A stretch of 64,000 nt of DNA from Ciona intestinalis (taxonomy: Eukaryota > Chordata > Ascidiacea > Phlebobranchia > Cionidae). A program made the translations under genes and the position numbers. The notes under the pieces are model-generated. The model searched no databases. It saw only the letters and a list, made by a program, of their open reading frames with translations, and had not been told where the DNA came from. This document shows positions 55,301 to 64,000 of this stretch, one piece after another. The stretch's first letter is position 1; the number at the start of each line of letters is the position of its first letter. Location of the stretch: positions 3,959,027-4,023,026 of the forward strand of contig NC_020167.2 in NCBI RefSeq assembly GCF_000224145.3. Direction: 5' to 3'.

Positions 55301-55475
55301 TATACAGACGCACAAATACTGTATTATAAAAATGCCGCACTGCTGTAACTGTGGTTGCTCTTTTGAGTATTTGTGCATATCTCGGCAGTTTGTTGTTTAT
55401 ACAGACGCACAAATACTGTATTATAAAAATGCCGCACTGCTGTAACTGTGGTTGCTCTTTTGAGTATAAGGGGCA
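55301..55475 (+). repeat. ~95-bp direct duplication encoding a short Cys-rich peptide
   Basis: TATACAGACGCACAAATACT ... GTGGTTGCTCTTTTGAGTAT occurs at about 55301 and 55397. Each encodes MPHCCNCGCSFEY. Not recognised. Confidence 0.6.
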
Positions 55476-55566
55476 ACATTTCCAAACGTTAAACGTCCCC
55501 ATTTAAAATGTTGCGAGCAGATCTGGCCAAGCATGTAGAGGAGGCACTCACTGTAAAGAACTGGCA

Positions 55567-55995
55567 GTGCATTTTGTATTACCGGAACCCTGATCCCGCG
55601 AAAGGGGAAAGATATGTATGTTGCACAGAGAAAGGTGCTTTACTGTTATTTATGCCTAATGAGTATATACACAACTTGTTTTAGGTTGCATGAATGAATG
55701 GAACTTGTTTTATTTTTGTATATTATGGCTGACAACTTATTTATAAATGTATAGATTTCACAAATTGCAGTTGTACTGGCTATTTTGTATTACCGGAACC
55801 CTGATCCCGCGAAAGGGGAAAGATATGTATGTTGCACAGAGAAAGGTGCTTTACTGTTATTTATGCCTAATGAGTATATACACAACTTGTTTTAGGTTGC
55901 ATGAATGAATGGAACTTGTTTTATTTTTGTATATTATGGCTGACAACTTATTTATAAATGTATAGATTTCACAAATTGCAGTTGTATAACTATTT
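55567..55995. repeat. 213-bp tandem duplication
   Basis: ATTTTGTATTACCGGAACCC through ATTTCACAAATTGCAGTTGT is present twice, almost identical. A frame (KNWQCILYYRNPDPAKGERY) runs in from 55508; not recognised. Confidence 0.85.
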
Positions 55996-56243
55996 GTACA
56001 GGCCATCTATCTGTGAGGCACTTTTTAAGCCGGAAGACATTAAACAGTCTACATGTAAATAATTAAATTTGATGTTGTACCTTTGTTGAACTTGCCTGCA
56101 AAATTCATTGCACCAAATATATTTGAATAAGGTGAAGAATATATATGCAAGAGTAGGGGTTAAACTGTTTTAGAACTGTGCCAATATATATTTACTGAAC
56201 TTATGGAAACGATCATGGAGAAGATAGCCTCCTTTGCTCTTTA

Positions 56244-56870
56244 AACAAGATGAGTATGAAAGTGGTATAAACAATGAAACAAGATGAGTATGAAAGTGGT
56301 ATAAACAATGATGCTCCTTCTCCTGCTGTTGCTGTTATTACAGAGTCACCGGAACTCAAAGAGATGCGCAAGATGCTAAACGGCCTAGAAACATCATTAA
56401 AAGACCTAACAGCTCTCTTTTGAAGAAGACAGACGACCGGCTGGACGATCTAGAACAATATGGACGCCGCAATTGCCTCATCGTTCATGGGAGCAGGAGA
56501 GTACCTGGGGATAGAAATAGTTTTTTTTACATTATGTGTTAAATGTTCTAAATAAACTAAACTTCCCTTATCCAGTAACCCCGGCAGACATTGATATTAT
56601 TGCCCATGTCCTGCCAAAAAAGAACAGGAGGGTACCTATTATTATCAAATTTGTCCGCAGGATGGTCAAAGAAACGACGTCTACGGACAGAAAAGAAACC
56701 TGAAAGGAACTGATGTGGATGACGGAGTCCCTAACATCGCGGAGACAACAGATCGTAGAGAAGCCCAAAACTTCTTTTGGATTCCGGAACGTCTGAAGCC
56801 CGTATACGCGGATGGAAGGTTCTAGTCGAGAAATGTTTCCCACGAAAGAATGTTCGACCGCCATCACGAA
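56244..56870 (+). pseudogene. LINE ORF1-like fragment
   Basis: ELKEMRKMLNGLETSLKDL is a coiled-coil-like start; DRLDDLEQYGRRNCLIVHG matches the L-E-Q-Y-x-R-R-N-C-L-x-x-x-G motif of non-LTR retrotransposon ORF1 and related proteins. ADIDIIAHVLPKKNRRVPII then IKFVRR matches the following HRLG...IIVKF block, and MTESLTSRRQQIVEK the next. Frames shift between blocks and an intron-like insert sits at 56510-56575. No reverse transcriptase is seen. Confidence 0.5.
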
Positions 56871-57375
56871 GGTATTTGTTTAAAAGTCGAACCCATTGTG
56901 ACTCAACCACGGACTCAAGTTCAAACATACATTTTATTTAAATCAGTTCTTCTAGCAAGAATTTTGCTAACTGATGTTGCGACGTTTAGCTTTATAGCAC
57001 TTACTAGTCCTCTCAACAACAGTACTATATGCTGGCAAGCTATTGTACTTTACCACAACATCTTCAAAAAACAAGATGTTTCAATTCTATAAAAACCAAA
57101 ATGAGAAACAGATCACTACAGACAGAGATCACTACAGACAGAAGTCAAGCGTAACTAAAATATATTAAAAGAACAAAGACCAAGAAAACTATGTCGTATT
57201 ATTAAAAAATGGTATAACAAGCAACATCCTTTTGACTCAGTGATTATTCTCTGATCTGACCTGGGGAAACATACTCGTCACATTGCGTAAACTCGACGAG
57301 CGAAGAAAAGAAATCGGTATACACGTCAGACTATCTGCTGTGCGTAGGAAAAAACACAGTGCGTAGTTCTGCGCA

Positions 57376-58513
57376 ATGTCGAAAACTACGAACAGTGTTA
57401 TTTGGTCAAATATGGCGGCTTACGGTGTTGTAAGAGCAAGCGCATCACAGAGGTACCCAGAAAGACGAAACCCTCTATTGTTGGCAGATAGTAAACTTAT
57501 TGCGGAATATAGAATGTCAAAAGATGCAATTTTGGAGGTATGTGATATGGTACGGGAAGACATGAAGAAAAAACGAATGATTTCCACCACACTCCTTTGC
57601 CTTAAAGTTGTTGGGGTCACGTAGTTTTCAAAATGTAAGCAAAGATTACATCAATGTTACTCAACCGACGGTCAGTCGAGTATTTACAAAATTCCTTGAG
57701 AGTTTGTGCGGCATGGCGAAAGATCGTAATATATATATGCCAGACAGAAATGAGCAAATGCAAATCAAGCAACAGTTTTTATCAACTTGCTCATTTCCCG
57801 TCAGTTGTTGGTTGCATTGACGGGACTCCTATTCCGATCATAGCACCGAGTCAAAACGAGCATTTATACGTGAATCGAAAAGGTTTTCATTCCATCAATG
57901 TGCAGGTAAGAGTTACTTTCTTTCAAATCATTTATAGGTCTTGACGAATAATTCTTTGTCAGGCTATATGTAATCGGCGTGTTTCGAAATATTGTTGCAA
58001 GATGGCCGGGAAGCTCACACGATTCTTTTATTTTAAAAAACTCCGGAGTATTCCGACGTTTTGAGGCAACTGAGTTTGGTTGTGGTGTTCTTTTGGGGGA
58101 CAGCGGATACCCATTATTAAAAGTTGGCTGATGACACCTTTTGGTAAACCGTCAACCGGAGCACAGAAACGGTTCAACAACGCGCATCAGAAAACACGAT
58201 CATTGGTGGAGAAGTAGGTTTTAAATGTTCAATTTTTAAGTATGTAAAACTTAAATATTTCTTGAATTTAGGTCATTTGGAATCCTAAAACAACGATGGC
58301 GAATTATTGATCACTCCGGTGGCAGACTGTTAAAAAAACCCAAAAACTTTCCTAAGAAGGCTTGTCAAATTACGATGGCATGTTGTATACTGCACAATAT
58401 CTGTCGCCGCAGAGGAGTTCCAATGCCTCCCAAAATCCCAAGAAAATGCTGCTCTGTTGGTGGACGAGGTTGGCAGCGTGGATTCCGAAAATACGACGTC
58501 TTCAGAGGAATGA
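57376..58513 (+). pseudogene. PIF/Harbinger transposase (HARBI1-like), frameshifted
   Basis: DDE transposase that would move a Harbinger element. Blocks in order: NMAAYGVVRASASQRYPERR start; helix-turn-helix-like INVTQPTVSRVFTKFLESLC; first catalytic Asp in VVGCIDGTPIPIIAPSQNEH; an intron (57907-57961); second Asp in LLGDSGYPLLK with LMTPFGKPSTGAQKRFNNAH; Glu in RSLVE; an intron (58212-58271); then FGILKQRWRIIDHSGGRLL and ACCILHNICRRRGVPMPP, ending at TGA 58511. One-base frame shifts near 57600 and 57790 and a third near 58120 break it, so it is probably dead. Confidence 0.8.
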
Positions 58514-58869
58514 GGAGGAGTTAATGTGCGAAACGCTATTGTAAATTTACGTTTGAATAAAATCAAAAGAGTTTGAATAAAATCAAATAACTCCTAACAG
58601 CTTGTTTTCATAGGGGAAGGGGGGGGGGTCATTTTTATTGTGTCTCTGCGTCGTAAAAATGTTCGGCATGACGTAGACTCTGTTACCCTAATAGTAGGGG
58701 ATCTCAATTAGATAAACCGTAACGGCAGTATTGACAGTGATCAATGATATTAAGTAATCTAAATGTCTCTTTGAGCGTTCAGTTGCAACAGTTTTAAACA
58801 CAAACACAATAAACGAAATAAATAAGAACGAAACTAAACAAATGAATAGCGTAAATAGGCAATTTAACA

Positions 58870-59268
58870 TTTTTTTAAAGCAAGTCTTTTAATCTCCACT
58901 TGAAGGCGTTGTTGTTGAATGTTTTTGATTTCAACAAGAGTGGAAAAGATTGTTGTGATTTGATCCAATATAGACTTCTGCAAGTCAACTATTTAAACGT
59001 CGGTTTGTTTGGTTCCCCTTCTCTGTCGCTTTGCTGGTGGCTCTTCAAATGAGCTGGCCCTCGAGTACGAAGCAGTAGTGACCGGGCTCATTTCAGTAAA
59101 TGTGAGGGGCCTTTCAACAGGAGGAGAGTCGGGAACTAATTCTAATAGTTGAGGAAGCGTCGGTACAGGAGTTGCAAGCATACTTGTGCAGAGTTGAAAC
59201 GTTTCGCAGATGCTGTCCTCTGAAACCAAGTAAACAACGTTCATTCTGTTACTTCTGCTACCAGGCAT
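58870..59268 (-). pseudogene. Harbinger partner ORF (Myb/SANT-like protein), C-terminal part
   Basis: Converges with the transposase. 59268-58993 gives a Pro/Ser/Thr-rich stretch ending in a basic run (PAKRQRRGTKQTDV). Past a stop or intron, DLQKSILDQITTIFSTLVEI and KNIQQQRLQVEIKRLALKK form an amphipathic C-terminal helix, the usual end of Harbinger Myb-like proteins. The Myb domain itself is not seen. Confidence 0.4.
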
Positions 59269-59548
59269 AGTACAAACAATATATCAGTGGCTCATCTGGT
59301 ATAAAAACGTATAGTGTATTTCCAACGTTTCGTCTGCCATACGGCGAGACTTCATCAGGAAATGTAACGCAACAGTTACAACAAGCGAAAAGCAGAAAAA
59401 TTCCTATATAGCAGGCTCATTTACAATTTATTAGGCTTTCTTATAATGGGCTACTGATCATTTAANCGGCATTAACTATTTAATAATCTATTTGATGAAG
59501 ATGGATGGCTATCAGNNCACACGTATGTAGCTGTNNNACCGCTTGNNT
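59269..59548. repeat. Retroelement-like end sequence before a gap
   Basis: Contains AACGTTTCGTCTGCCATACG then GCGAGACTTCATCAGG, a string of the type found at ends of Penelope-like and related retroelements (recalled pattern, not checked). Scattered N show poor assembly here. Confidence 0.3.
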
Positions 59549-59598
59549 NNNNNNNNNNNNNNNNNNNNNNNNNNNNNNNNNNNNNNNNNNNNNNNNNN
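59549..59598. other. Assembly gap joining the transposon island to the second UBR5 block
   Basis: 50 N, preceded by several isolated N. UBR5 sequence begins at the exon acceptor immediately after it. Confidence 0.95.
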
Positions 59599-59603
59599 TT
59601 CAG

Positions 59604-62600
59604 GTTTTGCCAGGGAGCTCTCCTTCTGTTGCTGGATGATTGGAAATCACTTCGGTCTCTCATCCTCAGTGGTTGTGACAGTCGTCGTGACAACCAGTGC
59701 ATGAGTTCCCAAACATCCGAAGATCGAGGAACATTTTATCTTCTCCCTGAAGATGAGAAGATTCTGGATAATCAGACAGGTAAGGTTAAAATTAGGACAA
59801 AAAATTTGTACGTTTATTTGTTTTTAAAGTTTAAAATTTCTTTGTTATAAAATTTCAAAATTTCAAGTTGTTTTACAATATCATGATATTTGCTTAAACT
59901 ATATATTTTACCAAAAAAGCAGCCTGAAATAGTTAGTTTGTTATGCTTAACTTATGGAGTTGTATAGCGCTACATATCTGTGTTCCTGGTTTTTAGCCAG
60001 AGTCCATTATGGCAAACTATTATTTCATGTTGTATAATAATGTCATACACACTAGACTATTATTGTTTAAAATATATATTAAAGCAATTATCTGTATTAT
60101 TTAGATTATTCCTTTTCATTCTTTTTTTTTCTTGTTTCATTTGGTAGTAAACAAAGAACATCAAGTAATTATAAAACTGTATTCTCACAACTCCCATAGA
60201 ACATTATTAATTGTTTAAAACACGATCAGGATATTTAGATATTTAAAAGTGTCCCATCTTCCCCCCAGTACTATATGTATATATATATGTTATCCACTTT
60301 CTGAGATATCATTAAAATATTCAGGCACATCACGACTTGACATCTTCACACACACATTGCTGGTGAAATGTCCCAATGCTGAGTTTGTTGATAAACTGCT
60401 TGAAACTCTCATCCATTCAATTCAAACAAAGAAAGGTTGGTAAATAATTTATTGATGACTGAATGAATGAATGTAACTAATTTTATCCTCGCGTGGCCCA
60501 AAAAAACAACAATTGTTATAACCTGGGTGTACACCTCATGCCAGCTTACGAGTTACCATATGTGTTACTTTGTAGGTGATTAATTTTCGTTTTTTTTTGT
60601 GTATCGCTGATAATTTGGACAACCCATTAGTGACCATTAGGTTGGAGCAATTGCCGTTAAGTGTCTTGCCCAAGGACACACAAACCTTGAATATATAGTG
60701 AAAAAACAACAGTTGTTAAAACTAGAGCTCTGGGCTTTATTTTCACTTTCTAAAAATATGATCTTTATGGCCTCCACAGGCAAACAGAAGGACGAAAGCA
60801 TCATGGTTGCACGGAGATTTCTAAGATCCGTGATTCGTATTTACATCGTACTCACTGCACAACTCACACCAGAGAAAGTTGTCACTCAGTCCACACTTTA
60901 CCACCAACCACTTTATAAATGCAGGATCGCTTTCATGGTAATTACACAAAATACAAAGATTTGGTTAGAAAATTTTTTATGTTTTAATAAACCAATTCTG
61001 AAATTCAAATTCTACAATTAAAAAACACTGAGGCAAGACTCTGCTTTGGCATATTGTTAGCTGTGCCAAACTTCCACGTTTAAGGTCCAAATATATTAAA
61101 AATTATTAACTTAATTTTTATATTAACGTAATACAAGGTTGGCTTAGGTTGGCCAAGATGGGACACCTTTTTATTTCAACATCCTATTTGGCAGTAAACA
61201 AAAGAACATTCAAAGAATTATAAAAGTGTATTCTCACGACTCCCATAGACTGTTGTTAGTTGTTTAAAACACGATCAGGAAATTAAATTATTATTTGATA
61301 AAAGTTTCCCATATTGCCCCACATTCATACCAACTTGATTTTGATTAACATAATAAATTTTCCACCTTATTTCATCCAGGCTTTGCTGCCACTTGCTGCT
61401 GAGGAATTATGCGAAACAGCTGAAAGTTTGATAGCACCTGTTCGAATGGGAGTAGCTCGTCCAACCACACCTTTCCCACTCGTTATTACCAACAGTGATG
61501 TCACAAATGGAAGTTCAACAGCATTTTCAAGACTTCCTTTCCCACCGAGGTAATAAATATTTAAAAAAAAAAAAAAAAATTTTAACAAAAATTCTTTTTA
61601 ATAAAATTTAATTTTTTTATTTTTTTCTTGTTCAATTTTCTGTTCTTTTAAATTTATTTCATTTTTCCTAGCAAAGATAAAAAATTCGTATAAGTTGAAA
61701 AAGTGGTGAAACAAATGTCAAAATATTTAATCTGTGTGTTAAAATGAATTGGACTATGTCACACAATGTTTTAAGTTTTTATTTTTAACTCCTGCATCCA
61801 TATTTTAGATCTGGAGCATCAGATGATGAAGATCAAGATCAGGATGAACAGCAGAAGATCTCTCATCACCGAAGACGGAAGCGAGGAAGACATTCAAAGA
61901 GGGGAGGATCACGTAGATTCGGATCAAGGAGGACTCAAAGAGCTCATGAGGCATCTTCGGAAGTCCGAGATCGATCAGAGGAGGTAACTGCGCAGTCTTC
62001 CTCCGCTGCTGCTAATGAGGCGGGAAATGATCATCCGGATGCGTCTCAGGAAAATGAAGAAGCAACTCAGGAAGCCGATACCTTGGTAGGTGGTTGTTGG
62101 GTAAAGTTTTTTGTCGTCACTTAACATTTCTTTATTTTTTCAGGAGATTACCCAGGGTTCGATGGCTAATGATGGGGAGCCACACGAGGACAGCAGAGAT
62201 GTGAACATGGATGATGAAGACGAAGAGAATGAAGAGAATAACCGAGGAGAGGAGGGAGTGAGAGAAAGTGAGGAGCGAGGAGAGGAGGAAGATGACGAGG
62301 ATGATGAAGATGAAGAGGAGAGAGAGAGCGATATGGATTTATCCGACTTTGAGCTCTGTCTTCCAGATAGCGATAGTGAATCAGCAGCAAGCAACGAGAC
62401 TTACCAAGTCACTGTTAGTTTGTTTATTATATAAGAATTTTTATGATAAAAACTATGAATTACATAAAAAACATATTGATTTTGGGATAATTTTAGGTTT
62501 TTTATGATAATTTCATGATTTTTATAATAATATTAGGATTTTTACAATAATACGGTTATTAGGATAGTTTTCATGATATTATCACGATTTCATCATGAAA

Positions 62601-64000
62601 TAATTACAGAGATCGAGACGTCGTGATCATGAATCTCAAGATAAGGATGATGATGACAGTGAAGAGAATGATGAGGAAGATACGGACTCTGATCACTGGG
62701 AAGATGAAGTTCCTCTTGAAAGGTGAGGATGCTTTATAACTTCTACAAATAAGAATCAAATTCATAATAAATTTTCTCTTATTAGTTAAATGATGGTTTT
62801 ACTGTTTCAAACCACAAAAATGTGATATATATTGATCTCTTAAAAAAATATCTGACACTGCAGCATAACGGAGAAAAAGCTAGTTGCAGTATTTTAAAAT
62901 CATTTAACAGTCATTTGTTAACTAAACTAATTCTTCTATTTAATTGTTATACCTACAAAGCCTATACCCGCTATACATAAAAAAAATCTGGAAGCAAAAT
63001 CTTAAAAAATTTCTATTTTTCACCAAGATTTTGTATTACCCCAGGCAAGCAACTCGTCAGTTGCGTGATCAAGCCCGTCAAGCCCCTCATGCAATGCAGT
63101 GGGCCATGGAAAGCAACTCAACTGCACGAATTAAGTCACCCAATAACGCAAGCGCAGCGTCGTCAAGCAGGGCCACTGGGGGTCTCTCTGGAGTCACAAG
63201 CCCCGTGATGTATTTCAATTCAAGATCTGTCGGACGTAGAGAAAATTTACAAAATGGTGAGTTCATATTTTTCCATTGTAATCTGAAACATCCCGAAAAG
63301 ATTCTAATTTTAAACAAAGGTAATATTATTGAGTTTTTCAGCCTGTTTTACAATTTCACTATAAACTGATACTAATATTATACAGATAGATAAGGATTCT
63401 TTGCTTACAACTTTAACAACAGCTTATAGCTGTTATTTACTTAGTCTCCAACTTGAAATTGGTTATTTAATACTGAATAGTAAATCGATTTAATCTAGAA
63501 TTTTTTGAACTTGTGTCCTTTACAATTTTACACATCTGCTAAAGTTTTTCAGATTACCATATAGGTAAAAATAACACCACCCTGACTTGAACAAAAAAGT
63601 TTCATAAAATTTACTTTTTTTCTTAATGTTACCCCACAAACTGCAGCTTATAACTCGGGGCTTGAAAATGTGCAAAGTTTTGTTCCTCATCTTAACATGA
63701 TCCTCCTCATCCTAGCATGATCCTCCTCATCTTAACATGATCCTCCTCATCTTAACATGATCCTCCTCATCCTAACATGATCTTCCTTATCCTAACATGA
63801 TCTTCCTTATCCTAACATGATCCTCCTCATCTTAACATGATCTTTCTAATCCTAACATGATCTTCCTCCAGCTTACATCAGCACCATCCTGGATCGGCAT
63901 CGAGCTTTAAACAATCGAGCCAAACCTGACGAAGCGCGACCCAACTCATCAGCCGTGACCAACGCACAACTTTCCCGCTTGTTCGGCATCTGCATGAGGG
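59604..64000 (+). CDS. UBR5: UBR5, second copy of the middle region (nine exons, open at both ends)
   Basis: Exons 59604-59779, 60325-60435, 60780-60937, 61380-61549, 61809-62085, 62144-62413, 62610-62722, 63045-63256 and 63872-64000. Those with counterparts in the first block have exactly the same sizes (176, 111, 158, 170, 277, 212). Exons 62144-62413 (very acidic: DEDEENEENNRGEEGVRESE) and 62610-62722 (ending DEVPLER) fill the first block's N gap. The last exon continues with LFGICMR beyond where the first block stops. Introns carry the same SINE and MITE insertions. By eye, 16 exon differences are all silent. Most likely the other haplotype, or a scaffolding duplicate. Confidence 0.93.
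60115..60270. mobile_element. MITE, second UBR5 block (counterpart of 27285-27446)
   Basis: Core AACACGATCAGGATATTTAG and right end GTGTCCCATCTTCCCCCCAG. Same site as in the first block. Confidence 0.55.
60478..60680 (-). repeat. Antisense SINE, second UBR5 block
   Basis: Same insertion as at 27655-27850, with scattered substitutions. The shared site shows that the insertion predates the split of the two copies. Confidence 0.7.
61140..61322. mobile_element. MITE, second UBR5 block (counterpart of 28330-28511)
   Basis: GGCCAAGATGGGACACC at left, TTTAAAACACGATCAGG in the core and CCCATATTGCCCCACA at right. Confidence 0.55.
62144..62722 (+). CDS. UBR5: UBR5 acidic region exons (absent from first block)
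   Basis: Two exons coding a long Glu/Asp run, then SDMDLSDFELCLPDSDSESA, the counterpart of the human GSDMELDLLAAAETESDSES stretch, and a second acidic segment before EVPLER. The reverse strand gives poly-Ser and poly-His/Leu open frames that are shadows of this GAx repeat. Confidence 0.88.
63691..63871. repeat. Same 20-bp minisatellite in the second UBR5 block (9 units)
   Basis: Nine units starting at 63691, 63711, 63731, 63751, 63771, 63791, 63811, 63831 and 63851, ending in the acceptor before 63872. Two more units than in the first block. Confidence 0.9.

Noticed and set aside
62140..62394. Minus-strand poly-Ser protein
   Set aside because: Antisense shadow of the acidic UBR5 exon (GAx codons read backwards).
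59604..64000. A functional tandem UBR5 paralogue
   Set aside because: Possible, but shared SINE/MITE insertions, only silent exon changes, bounding N gaps and start exactly at an exon edge favour an allelic or assembly duplicate.

Overview
The window looks like nuclear DNA from an ascidian tunicate, most likely Ciona (inference). It is AT-rich, has short GT-AG introns, deuterostome-type genes, a tRNA-derived SINE, several MITE families, and two diverged copies of one gene segment of the kind a very heterozygous genome gives. It is not bacterial: every real gene is split into exons, and most long open frames are shadows or transposon fragments.

Layout. (1) 1-10831: three tandem, same-strand type-B carboxylesterase genes. 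The first is cut by the window edge (exons 3-9); the other two are complete, with nine exons each and predicted proteins of 556 and 555 aa. All have a Ser-Glu-His triad but no signal peptide. (2) 12298-31034: the E3 ubiquitin ligase gene UBR5 (EDD/hyd family), 35 exons visible in perfect phase, covering the UBA domain, RCC1-like propeller, UBR box and acidic/Ser-rich region. The first coding exon was not found, and the MLLE and HECT parts lie outside. Two exons fall in a 793-base N gap. (3) 31160-59548: about 28 kb with no clear host gene, packed with broken transposons and tandem repeats: a Ulp1-protease/PHD element, a tnp2-like transposase start, hAT (DUF4371) transposases, a Ty3/gypsy-like scrap, an array of a composite cassette with OTU-like, PHD-like and Harbinger-derived parts, a LINE ORF1-like scrap, and a PIF/Harbinger transposase with its partner ORF. 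(4) 59604-64000: UBR5 exons again, repeating 26773-31034 with only silent differences in exons and also supplying the two exons lost in the N gap.

The repeated UBR5 block is best read as the second haplotype, or a scaffolding artefact, rather than a functional tandem gene. The most unusual native feature is a set of intronic minisatellites placed directly before UBR5 3' splice sites. Their units repeat branch-point-like and pyrimidine-rich sequence, and one array differs in copy number (7 versus 9) between the two UBR5 copies. The most unusual mobile feature is the composite OTU/PHD/Harbinger cassette array at 48430-55500.

The esterases and UBR5 are unrelated in function: the former would hydrolyse small esters, probably in the cytosol, and the latter marks proteins for degradation. 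Nothing suggests that they are co-regulated.
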